Positions 16,483 to 25,581 of a stretch of 41,359 bases of DNA are shown piece by piece. The translations under genes were made by a program, and so were the position numbers. This DNA comes from Desulfobacteraceae bacterium (GTDB lineage Bacteria > Desulfobacterota > Desulfobacteria > Desulfobacterales > Desulfosalsimonadaceae): the NCBI GenBank assembly GCA_011389515.1, contig JAABUA010000025.1:1-41359 (forward strand). The letters run 5' to 3'. How positions within the stretch are numbered: position 1 is the first letter of the stretch; every line of letters begins with the position of its first letter. A model generated the notes under the pieces. It searched no databases. It was given only the letters and a program-made list of their open reading frames with translations, and was not told the DNA's origin.

Positions 16483-17022
16483 CTTCAAAGCCGAACCTTC
16501 CGGCAGTACATCTTTTTTCGAAGGATCAATATCCAGAAGATAATGCGCTTCTGTTTCCGGATCATATAAAATGAGATATTCCAGATTTTTTTCCGGAATC
16601 CGGATTTGGACCATATTCCGTCCGGCAGTGATCGAAATCACCACGTATCCGGCTGGAAACGACGCAATACGGCCCCTGATGCTGACGGTTTCCTGAACAT
16701 TTTTGGAAATATGTTCAATAACCGCCCTGTATTGCGCATCATCAAACAAGTTAAGGAGAAGTTCATCCCTTGCTGCCAGCCGGTTTTCACCTGAAATCCG
16801 GTTTGTCAGTTCAACCTTAACAACCCGCCTTGCCGCGCCGTATATCCCCTCTTTTGCCTTGATTTTTTCCTCTATTTCCATCGACACAGCCGTATGATCG
16901 GTGATGAGGGGGTACTGTGCCGCCATTGCGCAGGCCGCGAAAAGGAAAAACATGGAGCATGCAAAAACCATGAGCACGTCTCCGCGCGTTATAAAATAAT
17001 GCATAGCCATATTTTTTTTCAT
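16462..17022 (-). CDS. Secreted paralogue of the metalloprotease N-terminal region
   Basis: A 186-residue exported protein. A signal peptide or anchor (about residues 15-35, with FAACAMAAQ near the cleavage site) precedes a helical stretch (45-110) and then residues 113-173, which align without gaps of note to residues 85-146 of the neighbouring metalloprotease: both have IRGR-x-x-x-FP-x-GY, IRIPEK-x-LEY, YDPETE and KKDVL. No protease domain follows. The reading frame ends within the CCCACCG simple repeat (last residues PVDGGR), so the gene was probably once longer. It may be a stand-alone propeptide acting as inhibitor or folding helper for the protease, or a truncated duplicate. The two genes are co-directional, separated by about 200 bp that includes the dispersed repeat. 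Confidence 0.75.
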   Translation of the reverse strand: MKKNMAMHYFITRGDVLMVFACSMFFLFAACAMAAQYPLITDHTAVSMEIEEKIKAKEGIYGAARRVVKVELTNRISGENRLAARDELLLNLFDDAQYRAVIEHISKNVQETVSIRGRIASFPAGYVVISITAGRNMVQIRIPEKNLEYLILYDPETEAHYLLDIDPSKKDVLPEGSALKPVDGGR

Positions 17023-17204
17023 TTACATTTAACGTATTTTTTTTAAAAATCAGCTACGTTTCATGGGATCCGGATGGTGGATGGAACAAGTGCTGCCGGC
17101 AGGCCGGAACCGCTTTGGTATCCCGCCGGTTGGACGCTGATTTTATTTTTATTAACTGATTTTATTTTAACGGGCATGAAAATGATCCTCACAATGGCGG
17201 TATT

Positions 17205-17975
17205 ATGCGTATAGCGGTCATTTCCGATATTCACGGAAATGCAACCGCACTCCGGCAGGTCCTGGAAGATATCGATTCGTGCAGGGCAGACACTGTCATC
17301 TGCCTCGGTGACACTATCGGATACGGCCCCGAACCAGAGGCGGCGATTAACATGCTGCGCCAGCGAAACATCTCTTCAATAAAAGGTAATCATGAACTTG
17401 CCGTTAACAACCCCGGCTTTCTGGAATGGTTTAATCCAGCAGCAAGGTTGTCACTGGAAAAAACCATGGACACGATTTCCACTGACAATCGGGAATATAT
17501 AACCGGCCTGCCCCATTATATTACGGCTTTCGGCTGCCGCTTCGTTCATGGGTTCCCGCCGGATTCTCCCACCACTTACATGTTTGAGGTATCTGCGGAA
17601 GAAACGGAAAGAATAATGGACGAGATGAGCGAACCCATATGCTTTATCGGTCACACCCATGAACTTGCCATTATTGTTTATGAAGTCCCACCCAAAGACC
17701 AAATCGCTTCGGATGCACTTTTCCGTGAGAAAAGAATTGAAACAATCATCCCTGACGACAAAAAAACCCGATTTCTGGATCCAAAACGTAAATACATCGT
17801 CAATGTCGGCAGTGTCGGCCAGCCCAGAGACGGCACAAGCGACGCCAAGTATATGATTTTCGACAATGAAGCCTGCACCTTGGAAATACGGCATGTGCCC
17901 TATGACATCAACGACACCATAAAAAAAATACATGCCGCCGGTCTTCCCCGGCAGCATGCATTGCGGCTTTCATGA
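17205..17975 (+). CDS. Metallophosphoesterase
   Basis: A 256-residue calcineurin-like phosphoesterase with all metal-binding motifs: DIH (Asp8, His10), GD (Asp36), GNHE (Asn62, His63), His115 and GHTH (His150, His152). It resembles the protein-phosphatase/diadenosine-tetraphosphatase-like group in which a GDxxGYGPEP loop follows the second motif. It binds two divalent metals and hydrolyses phosphomonoesters or diesters; the physiological substrate cannot be told from sequence. It is cytoplasmic, without a signal peptide. It is divergent from the small secreted protein and convergent with the LysM gene, so probably a single-gene unit. Confidence 0.85.
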   Translation: MRIAVISDIHGNATALRQVLEDIDSCRADTVICLGDTIGYGPEPEAAINMLRQRNISSIKGNHELAVNNPGFLEWFNPAARLSLEKTMDTISTDNREYITGLPHYITAFGCRFVHGFPPDSPTTYMFEVSAEETERIMDEMSEPICFIGHTHELAIIVYEVPPKDQIASDALFREKRIETIIPDDKKTRFLDPKRKYIVNVGSVGQPRDGTSDAKYMIFDNEACTLEIRHVPYDINDTIKKIHAAGLPRQHALRLS

Positions 17976-17997
17976 TAACAATCCCCTCTGCACCAGA

Positions 17998-18657
17998 CTA
18001 CCTGGGAATAACCAGCCTGTCGCCCGGTTGAATAACGGAACTCCTGGTAAGGCGGTTTGTATCGAGCAGGGTCTGCAAGGGGATGTTGTTTGCCCGTGCA
18101 ATGCTGTAGAGGGTATCTCCTTTTTGCACCTCGTGGTAACGGGTGCCTCCGGTTTCCGCTTTTCTTTCCGGAACGGCTGCAGCAGCAGTCCGTTGTTGGG
18201 AGAGCGCTTCTGAAAGCGTTTGCTGACGGCTTTTCAGCTGCCGGTTCTCCTCCTGTAATTCTTTTATCCGGTTGTCCAGCCTTTCAATACCAGCTATGAC
18301 CTGATCAAACCGGCCCGTACTGTCGCCCGTTTCCATGGTTTCCACCTGGTGGATCAGTCCCGGAAGGCGGGTCAACTGCATTTCAACGGTATCAATGCGC
18401 TCTTCAAGCCTTTCAAAACGACTCTGCATTCTATCGACGACATCAAAGGACGGCGACTGTTGCATCAGTTCCTGACCCTCCCTGTCCTCGTCACGCGTAA
18501 ATACCGCCGTGATCATAAGGACAATCAGCAGCGCAACCGCCCCCCCCAGTATGAGGGTCTTTTTTGAAACAGTTTGCCATAGACCCCCGGATTCGCTCAA
18601 CAGGCTCGGCGGGCTTTCATCCTCAAACTCATAGTTGTCATTGTTTTCTTTTTCCAT
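17998..18657 (-). CDS. LysM-domain membrane protein
   Basis: A 219-residue protein with an acidic cytoplasmic tail, one membrane segment (about residues 34-52, TLILGGAVALLIVLMITAV), a long periplasmic coiled coil (about 70-160) and a C-terminal LysM domain (about 174-219: YHEVQKGDTLYSIARANNIP ... VIQPGDRLVIPR). LysM binds peptidoglycan glycan chains, so the protein probably spans from inner membrane to cell wall. I start it at 18657 (MEKENNDNYEF), preceded by AGGACAGG; the frame is open upstream to 19206 but that part overlaps an inverted repeat and a gene on the other strand. A role in cell-envelope organisation is likely; nothing more specific can be said. Confidence 0.85.
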   Translation of the reverse strand: MEKENNDNYEFEDESPPSLLSESGGLWQTVSKKTLILGGAVALLIVLMITAVFTRDEDREGQELMQQSPSFDVVDRMQSRFERLEERIDTVEMQLTRLPGLIHQVETMETGDSTGRFDQVIAGIERLDNRIKELQEENRQLKSRQQTLSEALSQQRTAAAAVPERKAETGGTRYHEVQKGDTLYSIARANNIPLQTLLDTNRLTRSSVIQPGDRLVIPR

Positions 18658-18702
18658 GTAACACCTGTCCTTTTGGGTTTTTTGTTTACTCACAATTTTA
18701 AC

Positions 18703-18825
18703 GACTTCGTAAAAAGCCCAATATCTGCGTTGCGAGCAATCTTTGAAGAATCTCACGTACGCATAAGTACTATCAATTCTTCGAAATTGCGCAAGCCTTG
18801 ATCTTGAGCTTTTTACGGTGCCATC
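18703..18825. repeat. Long imperfect inverted repeat, about 123 bp
   Basis: CGTAAAAAGC (18708-18717) pairs with GCTTTTTACG (18808-18817) and GAAGAAT (18745-18751) with ATTCTTC (18776-18782), with partial pairing between, around a centre near 18763 (ACGTACGCATAAGTACT). It resembles a widespread style of intergenic repeat in delta-proteobacterial genomes that starts with a TTCGTAAAAAG word. It has no coding capacity and may be a non-autonomous (MITE-like) element. Confidence 0.65.
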
Positions 18826-18948
18826 TGAAATCAGACTTTTTGAATACTTGCAAACCGGTGTAAGATCCGCTACATTTAATGATCTGGCGGCTGAATGCAG
18901 AGGCAAACGGTTTTTTTGAACTTTATCATTAATCGGTGTCGATATAAA

Positions 18949-19215
18949 ATGAAAAAATACAGTCATGATTTTGTTGAAAAGTATGAAGGATTCCTCGGTT
19001 TCGGCTGGGACCGGGAAACCGATGAAAATACGGTCAGGTGCTATCTCCAGATGTTCTCCGATGACCATGTGGCATCCAGAATCACCAAAAGGATGACAGA
19101 CAAAGAGCTGGAAGAGGTCCACAACCTCATTAACCAACTCCTGGTAAATCATCTTGAAGAAAGCGAATATCACGGGCTTTTTTTGAAAGATGACAGTCAT
19201 CATCAAGAGACGTGA
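18949..19215 (+). CDS. Small conserved-looking cytoplasmic protein, unknown function
   Basis: An 88-residue soluble protein beginning MKKYSHDFVEKYEGFLGFGW. It is acidic, with a beta-type start and a helical second half (RMTDKELEEVHNLINQLLVNHLEESEYHGLFL). I do not recognise a family. The ATG at 18949 is chosen because the 18 codons above it read as non-coding sequence; the ribosome site is weak. It overlaps or abuts the following aminopeptidase gene (48 bp before its likely ATG, or a GTGA overlap with an upstream GTG), so the two are probably co-transcribed. Confidence 0.6.
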   Translation: MKKYSHDFVEKYEGFLGFGWDRETDENTVRCYLQMFSDDHVASRITKRMTDKELEEVHNLINQLLVNHLEESEYHGLFLKDDSHHQET

Positions 19216-19262
19216 ACCACCAGGAACAAGCTGAAATCAAGAGGAAACGGAAAATTACAACA

Positions 19263-20465
19263 ATGCTTACCGACAACCAGATGGATCGATACGCGGATAT
19301 TCTTTTATGGGGGCTCAAAATCGCGCGCAAAAACCGGGTAAAAACAAATGACACGGTCATGATCCGCTACGACCTGGGGGCCCTGAAACTTGCTGAAACA
19401 CTTTTTGCAAAAATCCTTGCAACCGGCAGAAACCCGGTGATGCGGACATTGCAAACCCCAACCATGGAAAAGAAGTTCTATGAGATTTCAAGCAAACGAC
19501 AGTTGACCTTTATCCCTCCCGGTGATGAAGAGCTTTACCGGCAGTTAAACGGAAGCATCGTGCTTCTTGCGCCCGAATCGCTGACCCACCTGGCGCATAT
19601 TGGACCGGATATCATTGCAAAATCTCTCAAAGCCCGCAAATTCCTGCGTGATATTCTGGACAAACGGGAAGAGGACGGAGATTTCAGCTGGACCCTCGCC
19701 ATGTATCCGACCGAAGCGCTTGCTGCGCATGCCGGCATGGATATCAAAGAATATACCGACCAGGTTGCAAAAGCCTGCTTTCTCAGCAGCGACAACCCGG
19801 TTGAAAAATGGGAGACCCTATACCGCAAGGCTGCGTCAATAAAAAACCGGCTCAATCGGCTGGGTATAAACACCCTGCATGTTGAATCCGAAAATGTGGA
19901 TCTTGTTGTCAAGCAGGGAGAGAAACGCCGCTGGATCGGTATTTCAGGGCATAATATACCGAGTTTTGAGCTTTTCATCTCTCCTGACTGGCGCGGGACA
20001 AGCGGGTTATACCATGCAGATCAGCCATCCTACCGGAGTGGAAACCGGATTGAAAATATCCGGGTGGTATTTAAAAAAGGAAAAGTGGTTGAAGCATCGG
20101 CAGAAAAAGGGAATGATTTTTTATTAAAACAGCTTGAGATGGATTCAGGCGCAAGGAGAATCGGCGAATTTTCCCTGACCGATAAAACCTTTTCCCATAT
20201 CGACCGGTTTATGGCAAATACGTTATATGATGAAAATTACGGCGGCAAACACGGCAATTGTCACATCGCCCTGGGGGCTTCCTACTCTGATACCTATGCG
20301 GGCAACCCGGGGGATTTAACCAGTGAAATAAAAAAAAGGCTCGGTTTTAACGATTCCGCTCTTCACTGGGATATCGTAAACACCGAAAAAAAACGGGTGA
20401 CCGCGAACCTGGCAGGCGGCGGCAAGGCACTTATTTACGAGGATGGGGAATTCATCTACGGATAA
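19263..20465 (+). CDS. M29-family (thermophilic) aminopeptidase
   Basis: A 400-residue metallo-aminopeptidase of family M29 (AmpS/AmpT/PepS). The start MLTDNQMDRYADILLWGLK matches the usual family opening, so I prefer the ATG at 19263; a GTG at 19212 would add 17 basic residues. Metal ligands appear in the expected order: Glu in IPSFELFISPDWRG, Glu in RIGEFSLTD, His in GNCHIALGASY, and the LHWDIV His/Asp. The conserved Tyr in SYSDTY is also present. These cytoplasmic enzymes remove N-terminal residues from peptides with two metals. The gene is in a plus-strand run with manA, but with an 80-bp gap after it. Confidence 0.88.
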   Translation: MLTDNQMDRYADILLWGLKIARKNRVKTNDTVMIRYDLGALKLAETLFAKILATGRNPVMRTLQTPTMEKKFYEISSKRQLTFIPPGDEELYRQLNGSIVLLAPESLTHLAHIGPDIIAKSLKARKFLRDILDKREEDGDFSWTLAMYPTEALAAHAGMDIKEYTDQVAKACFLSSDNPVEKWETLYRKAASIKNRLNRLGINTLHVESENVDLVVKQGEKRRWIGISGHNIPSFELFISPDWRGTSGLYHADQPSYRSGNRIENIRVVFKKGKVVEASAEKGNDFLLKQLEMDSGARRIGEFSLTDKTFSHIDRFMANTLYDENYGGKHGNCHIALGASYSDTYAGNPGDLTSEIKKRLGFNDSALHWDIVNTEKKRVTANLAGGGKALIYEDGEFIYG

Positions 20466-20542
20466 ATCATTTTTTGTCCGCAGATGGTACACCTCAACCG
20501 GCAACCGATAACCGATAACCGGCAATACATAACCTGTTTCCC

Positions 20543-21748
20543 ATGATGGATTATCCGATACTCCTTGAAAACCAGATACAGGACTATGCCTGGGGATCAA
20601 AAACGGCAATTCAGGGGCTGACCGGTGTCGACAGCAACGGCACCCCATGGGCCGAGCTGTGGATGGGCGCCCATCCGAAAGCCCCTTCCAGCGCGATTGT
20701 CAATGAAGAAAAAATACCCCTTGACGTCCTTATCCGCCGTTATCCCGAATGGATACTCGGCCACGAAGCCGCAGGCAAATTCAACAGCACCCTGCCCTTT
20801 CTTTTCAAGGTGCTGGCAGCGGCTCAACCATTGTCCATACAGGCGCATCCGGACAGGCGCATGGCAGAAGCGGGTTTTCACCGGGAAAATCTCCTGGACA
20901 TTCCCATAAATGCTCCCCATCGAAATTACCGCGACCCATGGCCGAAACCGGAAATCATCTGTGCCGTGGAACCGTTTGTCGCATTAACCGGCTTCAGGCC
21001 CGCATCATCCATCACCGAATGGTTCGATGCATTTTGTCCGGAAATGCTCTCTGAACAGATCGGCGTACTCAAGAAAAATCCAGACCAGCACGGTATAAAA
21101 AGGATGTTTTCATCCCTTATCCGGATGCCGGCGGACGAAAAAAAAAGCATTATTGCCGCCGCATCCGAAAGCGCCACAAAGATCGACGCCGTGGAGAGTG
21201 AATGGATCCTGCGGCTTATACGTTTTTACCCCGATGACATCGGCGTTTTATCCCCCCTCTTTTTAAACCTCATACAGCTTGAGCCCGCGACGGCCATGGT
21301 TCTTCCCCCGGGTCAGATGCATGCATACCTGGAAGGTGTCGGCATAGAGCTCATGGCCAATTCGGACAACGTCCTCAGGGGAGGCTTGACTGGCAAACAC
21401 ATTGATATCGAAGAACTCATGGACGTCGTCCGGTTTGATCCTTCCCCCGTCGAAATACTGAGACCAATCGCCATAAGCACCTGTGAAAGCTATTATCCTG
21501 CGGATGCGGATGAATTTGTACTCTCGGTGGTCCGTGCCGAAACGGGGGCCGAATGCCGGTCTCGTGAGCACCATGGGCTTGAAATTCTGCTGTGCATGGA
21601 AGGCGCAGGAAGTATTTCATGGGGGGGAAGAGCGCATCACATGGCTTTAGAGAAGGGTACTTCCGTACTGATTCCCGCAAGCATGGGCGCCTACAAAATC
21701 CAGGGAAACGGCATGTTCTTCAAAGCCTCCATACCCCGGAAAAAGTGA
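20543..21748 (+). CDS. manA: Mannose-6-phosphate isomerase, class I
   Basis: A 401-residue type I phosphomannose isomerase, which interconverts mannose-6-phosphate and fructose-6-phosphate and feeds GDP-mannose synthesis. The zinc-binding signature QAHPD is at residues 100-104. The opening LLENQIQDYAWGSKTAI and WAELWMGAHPKAPS are typical, and PPGQMHAYLEGVGIELMANSDN carries the later Glu/His ligands and the family's second signature. The C-terminal cupin-like part is complete. Met2 (20546) is an alternative start. Two glycosyltransferase-like genes lie downstream on this window, consistent with a demand for sugar nucleotides. Confidence 0.93.
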   Translation: MMDYPILLENQIQDYAWGSKTAIQGLTGVDSNGTPWAELWMGAHPKAPSSAIVNEEKIPLDVLIRRYPEWILGHEAAGKFNSTLPFLFKVLAAAQPLSIQAHPDRRMAEAGFHRENLLDIPINAPHRNYRDPWPKPEIICAVEPFVALTGFRPASSITEWFDAFCPEMLSEQIGVLKKNPDQHGIKRMFSSLIRMPADEKKSIIAAASESATKIDAVESEWILRLIRFYPDDIGVLSPLFLNLIQLEPATAMVLPPGQMHAYLEGVGIELMANSDNVLRGGLTGKHIDIEELMDVVRFDPSPVEILRPIAISTCESYYPADADEFVLSVVRAETGAECRSREHHGLEILLCMEGAGSISWGGRAHHMALEKGTSVLIPASMGAYKIQGNGMFFKASIPRKK

Positions 21749-21770
21749 TGTCAACGGCAGGCAGAGATTG

Positions 21771-22424
21771 ATGACCGGCATGGGACTTTTGGTAAACGAA
21801 ATTTTTTTTTCCATACAGGGAGAATCCACCTGGGCCGGACGCCCGTGCGTTTTTATACGGCTTTCCGGGTGCAACCTCCGATGCACTTACTGTGACACGG
21901 AATACGCCCGTTACCACGGCACGCAGATGACCATAGACGAAATCTGTAAAAAAGTTTTCGCTTACGGATTTCCCATTGCTGAAATCACGGGCGGGGAACC
22001 ACTGCTGCAAAAAGAAACCCCGTTGCTGGTCAAACGGCTTCTCTCAAAAGGGTATACCGTGCTGATGGAAACCAACGGCAGCATGGATATCGGAATGGTG
22101 GACAGGGCGTGCATCAGGATAATCGATATCAAATGCCCTGGCAGCGGACAGAGCCGGTACATGGACATGGAGAATATTCACCGCATGGATGCAAAGGACG
22201 AACTGAAATTCGTGTTGTCCGACCGGGCGGATTACGATTATGCAAAAGACGTGCTTGCATCGGTGCGGAAAACGATCCCTGAAAGCCCGGTTCTCTTTTC
22301 ACCGGTGGGGGAAAAACTCGATCCCAAGGCGCTTGCTTCCTGGATACTTTCAGACCGCATCGATGTCCGAATGCAGCTCCAGCTCCACAAAATCATCTGG
22401 CCGGATGTCGTGAAGGGAGTGTAG
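21771..22424 (+). CDS. queE: 7-carboxy-7-deazaguanine synthase QueE
   Basis: A 217-residue radical SAM enzyme of queuosine/7-deazaguanine synthesis; it converts 6-carboxytetrahydropterin to 7-carboxy-7-deazaguanine. The [4Fe-4S] cluster motif is CNLRCTYC (Cys34, Cys38, Cys41), preceded by the QueE opening [20 protein letters not shown] and followed by ITGGEPLLQ, the SAM-binding GGE motif. The start is taken as the ATG at 21771; a TTG just before and an ATG at 21780 are alternatives. It is followed 64 bp later by queC, its direct pathway successor. queD and queF are not in the window. Confidence 0.93.
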   Translation: MTGMGLLVNEIFFSIQGESTWAGRPCVFIRLSGCNLRCTYCDTEYARYHGTQMTIDEICKKVFAYGFPIAEITGGEPLLQKETPLLVKRLLSKGYTVLMETNGSMDIGMVDRACIRIIDIKCPGSGQSRYMDMENIHRMDAKDELKFVLSDRADYDYAKDVLASVRKTIPESPVLFSPVGEKLDPKALASWILSDRIDVRMQLQLHKIIWPDVVKGV

Positions 22425-22460
22425 GGGGACGGTGGGCGGTTGTCAGTGGGCGGTAGACGG
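22425..22460. repeat. Simple repeat of the CGGTGGGCGGT family
   Basis: Three near-copies of GGTGGGCGGT-type words lie between queE and queC. They are the reverse complement of the CCCACCG repeat at 16441-16482. Confidence 0.55.
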
Positions 22461-22488
22461 AAAAAGAAGAAAGCCGGGACGTAAAACG

Positions 22489-23184
22489 ATGAGAAATGCA
22501 CAAGACAAAAAAGCGATCGTTCTGCTCAGCGGCGGGCTTGACAGCGCAACGGTGCTTGCCATCGCCATGGCCGACGGGTATCAATGCCATTGCCTGTCGT
22601 TTGATTACGGCCAAAGGCACCGGTTTGAGCTGGAAGCTGCCGCAAGGATTGCCAGGGAGGCCGGAATTTTGCACCATACAATTGCAATCGATCTCCGGGC
22701 GTCCGGTGGGTCGGCCCTGACCGGCGACACGGAAGTGCCCAAAACCGGCATTCAGGATATGATACCGGTAACGTATGTTCCTGCAAGAAACACTATCTTC
22801 CTGGCGCACGCCCTTGGATGGTCGGAAGTACTTGAAATCAATGATATTTTTATCGGTGTCAATGCCATTGATTACTCCGGCTATCCGGATTGCCGCCCGG
22901 AATTCATCTCCGCATTCGAAACCATGGCAAATCTTGCCACAAAGGCCGGCGTTGAAGGAACGCTCCGCATCCGGATCCGAACGCCCCTCATATCGATGAG
23001 CAAAAAGGAAATTATTCAAAAAGGGATCTCCCTTGGCGTGGACTACAGTAAAACCCACAGCTGTTACGATCCGCTGCCGGATGGGCGCGCCTGCGGCCAT
23101 TGTGACAGTTGCCGGTTGCGGAAAAAAGGCTTTACGGATGCCGGGATCAATGACCCCACACGATATGCCCATAATACGCAATGA
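22489..23184 (+). CDS. queC: 7-cyano-7-deazaguanine (preQ0) synthase QueC
   Basis: A 231-residue ATP-dependent ligase that converts 7-carboxy-7-deazaguanine and ammonia to preQ0. The PP-loop SGGLDS is at residues 14-19, followed by [14 protein letters not shown] and [18 protein letters not shown], all typical of QueC. Four zinc-binding cysteines sit at 192, 202, 205 and 208 ([17 protein letters not shown]). I start it at 22489 ([13 protein letters not shown]); the frame is open further up to 22432 but only through the simple repeat. The TGA stop overlaps the ATG of the glycosyltransferase gene. Confidence 0.94.
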   Translation: MRNAQDKKAIVLLSGGLDSATVLAIAMADGYQCHCLSFDYGQRHRFELEAAARIAREAGILHHTIAIDLRASGGSALTGDTEVPKTGIQDMIPVTYVPARNTIFLAHALGWSEVLEINDIFIGVNAIDYSGYPDCRPEFISAFETMANLATKAGVEGTLRIRIRTPLISMSKKEIIQKGISLGVDYSKTHSCYDPLPDGRACGHCDSCRLRKKGFTDAGINDPTRYAHNTQ

Positions 23185-24602
23185 AAATCGTATATGTTCA
23201 TATGCACCTGAAGCCGGGCGGCGTTACGACCGTCATTTCCAGGCAGGTCGCTGCGATCACCAAAGGAAATCAGGTGCTGGTCATTACCGGCGATGACCCG
23301 CCCGCCGATTTTTCCGCACCGCATATCCGCATTGACGGCCTCGGCTATGATGATCTCGATTTTCCGGAAAATGACCCCCCGCCAAATGAAACCGCAGAGG
23401 CGGTCATATCGGCGATTTATGACCATTGGCCGGACGGCTGCGATGTCATTCACGTGCATAATCCGCTGCTGGCCAAAAACAGCCGGCTTCTTTCGATTCT
23501 CGACCGTTTAAAGCAAAAAGGGTTCCACCTCTTTCTCCAAATCCATGATTTTCCGGAAGACGGGCGTCCGTGGTCATATGATATCACCCGGGATCATCCT
23601 TCGGATTGTCATTATGGGGTTATCAACAACAGGGACTGCGGCATTCTCATAAAATCCGGACTCAAACCGGAAGGCGTTCATACGCTTTTCAACATGGTCG
23701 CACCCATTGATATTCGCGATGTTCAGGGTGAGGCGATACCGACCGTGCTCTATCCCGTGAGGGGCATCCGGAGAAAAAACATCGGCGAAGCCCTTTTGCT
23801 GTCATTGTATTTTCCGGATGACACACCGCTTGCCATTACCCTGCCGCCAAACAGCCCCATGGACTGGTTCGTTTACAAAGAATGGAAAGAATATGCCGAA
23901 AAAAATGAGCTGAATGTGATTTTTGAGGCCTCCGCCATATATGATTTCAGGGCACTTGTAGCCGATGCCAGCTACCTTGTTACCACCAGTATCACCGAGG
24001 GATTCGGTTTTGCATTTCTGGACCCATGGACCGCCGGCAAAGCCCTTATGGGACGAAAGCTTCCGGATATATGCAGCGACTTTGCGGCAAAAGGCATCGG
24101 GCTGGAACATCTTTATGAAAAGATATTGGTACCGGCCGAATGGATTGACTGCGTGGCCTTTGAGAAGCGCTGGAAACGGTGCCTCCGGGACACATTTGTC
24201 CATTATGGGGCAGCAATGGATGAATCCGCAGCGTCCGATGGCTTTACAAACCTTTGTCAAAACGGCGGAATCGATTTTTCCATGCTTGACGAGCATTTTC
24301 AGAGAACCGTCATGGATCGCCTGATCGGCAAACCATCCGATGTCAAGCGACTCAAAGAAATCAACCCGGCACTGAAACGGTTCAGGAGAACTCCGGCCTT
24401 TTCCGGGATGATTTCAAGAAACCGGAATGCCATAGCAAGACATTACAATCAGGACGCATACCGGGATCGACTGATCGGCATTTATAAAAAAGTGACCACC
24501 ATACGGGTACGCCATGCCATTGACAAATCGATTTTGCTGCGGCAGTTTCTGCAGCCGGAAAACTTCAGTCTCATGAAATGGTGTGATGATGAGCTGGAAT
24601 GA
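23181..24602 (+). CDS. Glycosyltransferase-like protein (GT4-type fold)
   Basis: A 473-residue protein with a GT-B type look. It opens with [19 protein letters not shown], the sugar-transferase N-domain start with a GGV loop, then [12 protein letters not shown]. The C-domain has [16 protein letters not shown], which resembles the EX7E donor-binding region of GT4 enzymes though the second Glu is replaced (Asp or Trp region). It has no signal or membrane segment. The acceptor is unknown. It overlaps queC by 4 nt and the HAD gene by 17 nt, so this GT and a HAD phosphatase are tightly coupled. That pairing recalls synthase/phosphatase pairs that make sugar conjugates such as sucrose or glucosylglycerate via a phosphorylated intermediate; this is inference only. 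Confidence 0.7.
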   Translation: MKIVYVHMHLKPGGVTTVISRQVAAITKGNQVLVITGDDPPADFSAPHIRIDGLGYDDLDFPENDPPPNETAEAVISAIYDHWPDGCDVIHVHNPLLAKNSRLLSILDRLKQKGFHLFLQIHDFPEDGRPWSYDITRDHPSDCHYGVINNRDCGILIKSGLKPEGVHTLFNMVAPIDIRDVQGEAIPTVLYPVRGIRRKNIGEALLLSLYFPDDTPLAITLPPNSPMDWFVYKEWKEYAEKNELNVIFEASAIYDFRALVADASYLVTTSITEGFGFAFLDPWTAGKALMGRKLPDICSDFAAKGIGLEHLYEKILVPAEWIDCVAFEKRWKRCLRDTFVHYGAAMDESAASDGFTNLCQNGGIDFSMLDEHFQRTVMDRLIGKPSDVKRLKEINPALKRFRRTPAFSGMISRNRNAIARHYNQDAYRDRLIGIYKKVTTIRVRHAIDKSILLRQFLQPENFSLMKWCDDELE

Positions 24603-25467
24603 TATTTTCGATCGGTATACGGTGCCACTGGCAGCGCTTCCGACCGGGCTGTCGCCGTCAGGAAAACCTGCGCACCTTGTAAAAGCCGTTCTTTTCGATG
24701 TTTACGGAACGCTTTTCATCAGTGCATCCGGAGATCTGGGCGGCATCCGGGATGACGGCTTCATATCGAACGGCGATAACAACCTTCCCGAAAGCAGGAA
24801 GGCCTTAGTAACGCTTATGACCGATTTGGAATTGGACCTGTCCCCTGAAAAGCTGCTGCGGGCATATGCAAGGACGATCGAAAACGAATACCATCGGTTA
24901 AAGGAACAGGGCCGGAAGTATCCGGAAGTCCAAATCGACCGGATATGGAAAAAGATACTGGGGCTTGAAGATCTTACCCGTGCGCGCCAATTTGCCCTTG
25001 GATTCGAGCTCATTATCAACCCGGTTTACCCGATGCCCCATGCCGGCACAGTGATAAACAAGGTGCGGGAAGCCGGCTTGAAAATAGGCATCATTTCCAA
25101 TGCGCAGTTTTATACCCCATTGCTGTTTGAACATTTCTGTGGAAGACGACCGGAAAACATGGGATTTGACCGCAACCTGCTCCTGTATTCCTACCAAATG
25201 GGCCATGCGAAACCATCGCCCTTGCTGTTTGATATTGCCGCTGAAAAACTACTTTCTTACGGCATTTCACCGGATAACACGCTATTCATGGGCAATGACA
25301 TGCGAAACGACATCTTCCCGGCACACCGGAAGGGGTTTCAAACCGCCCTGTTTGCCGGAGACAAGCGCTCCCTGAGACTGCGACAGGATGATCCCGGATG
25401 CCGTAATATCAAGCCGGATTTGGTCATTACCGATTTATTACAGCTTCCGGAAATGGCCGGTTTTTAA
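24586..25467 (+). CDS. HAD-superfamily hydrolase
   Basis: A 293-residue haloacid-dehalogenase-like phosphatase. Motif I is VLFDVYGTLF with the nucleophile Asp near residue 38; motif II is IISNAQF; the motif III Lys is in GHAKPSP; motif IV is FMGNDMRNDI. A helical cap (about residues 60-140, with ELDLSPEKLLRAYARTIE) lies between motifs I and II, as in C1-cap phosphatases. It has about 30 extra N-terminal residues before motif I compared with the usual layout. The start lies inside the glycosyltransferase gene (overlap of 17 nt; GTG 24583, ATG 24586 and ATG 24589 are all possible), a sign of joint expression. The substrate is likely a phosphorylated product of that enzyme. Confidence 0.82.
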   Translation: MMSWNDIFDRYTVPLAALPTGLSPSGKPAHLVKAVLFDVYGTLFISASGDLGGIRDDGFISNGDNNLPESRKALVTLMTDLELDLSPEKLLRAYARTIENEYHRLKEQGRKYPEVQIDRIWKKILGLEDLTRARQFALGFELIINPVYPMPHAGTVINKVREAGLKIGIISNAQFYTPLLFEHFCGRRPENMGFDRNLLLYSYQMGHAKPSPLLFDIAAEKLLSYGISPDNTLFMGNDMRNDIFPAHRKGFQTALFAGDKRSLRLRQDDPGCRNIKPDLVITDLLQLPEMAGF

Positions 25468-25581
25468 AACAGGTTGTTTAAAAGTGAAGCAAAATTTGAC
25501 AGGTATGGGTTGAATCGCTCATCATAATAGGGTATATATTTGCAAAAATAATTCAAAAATGATCAATGATGGGAGAAACCA

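Noticed and set aside
18658-19206. 183-residue N-terminal extension of the LysM protein
   Set aside because: It covers an inverted repeat and lies antisense to the small plus-strand gene; a better start with a ribosome site is at 18657.
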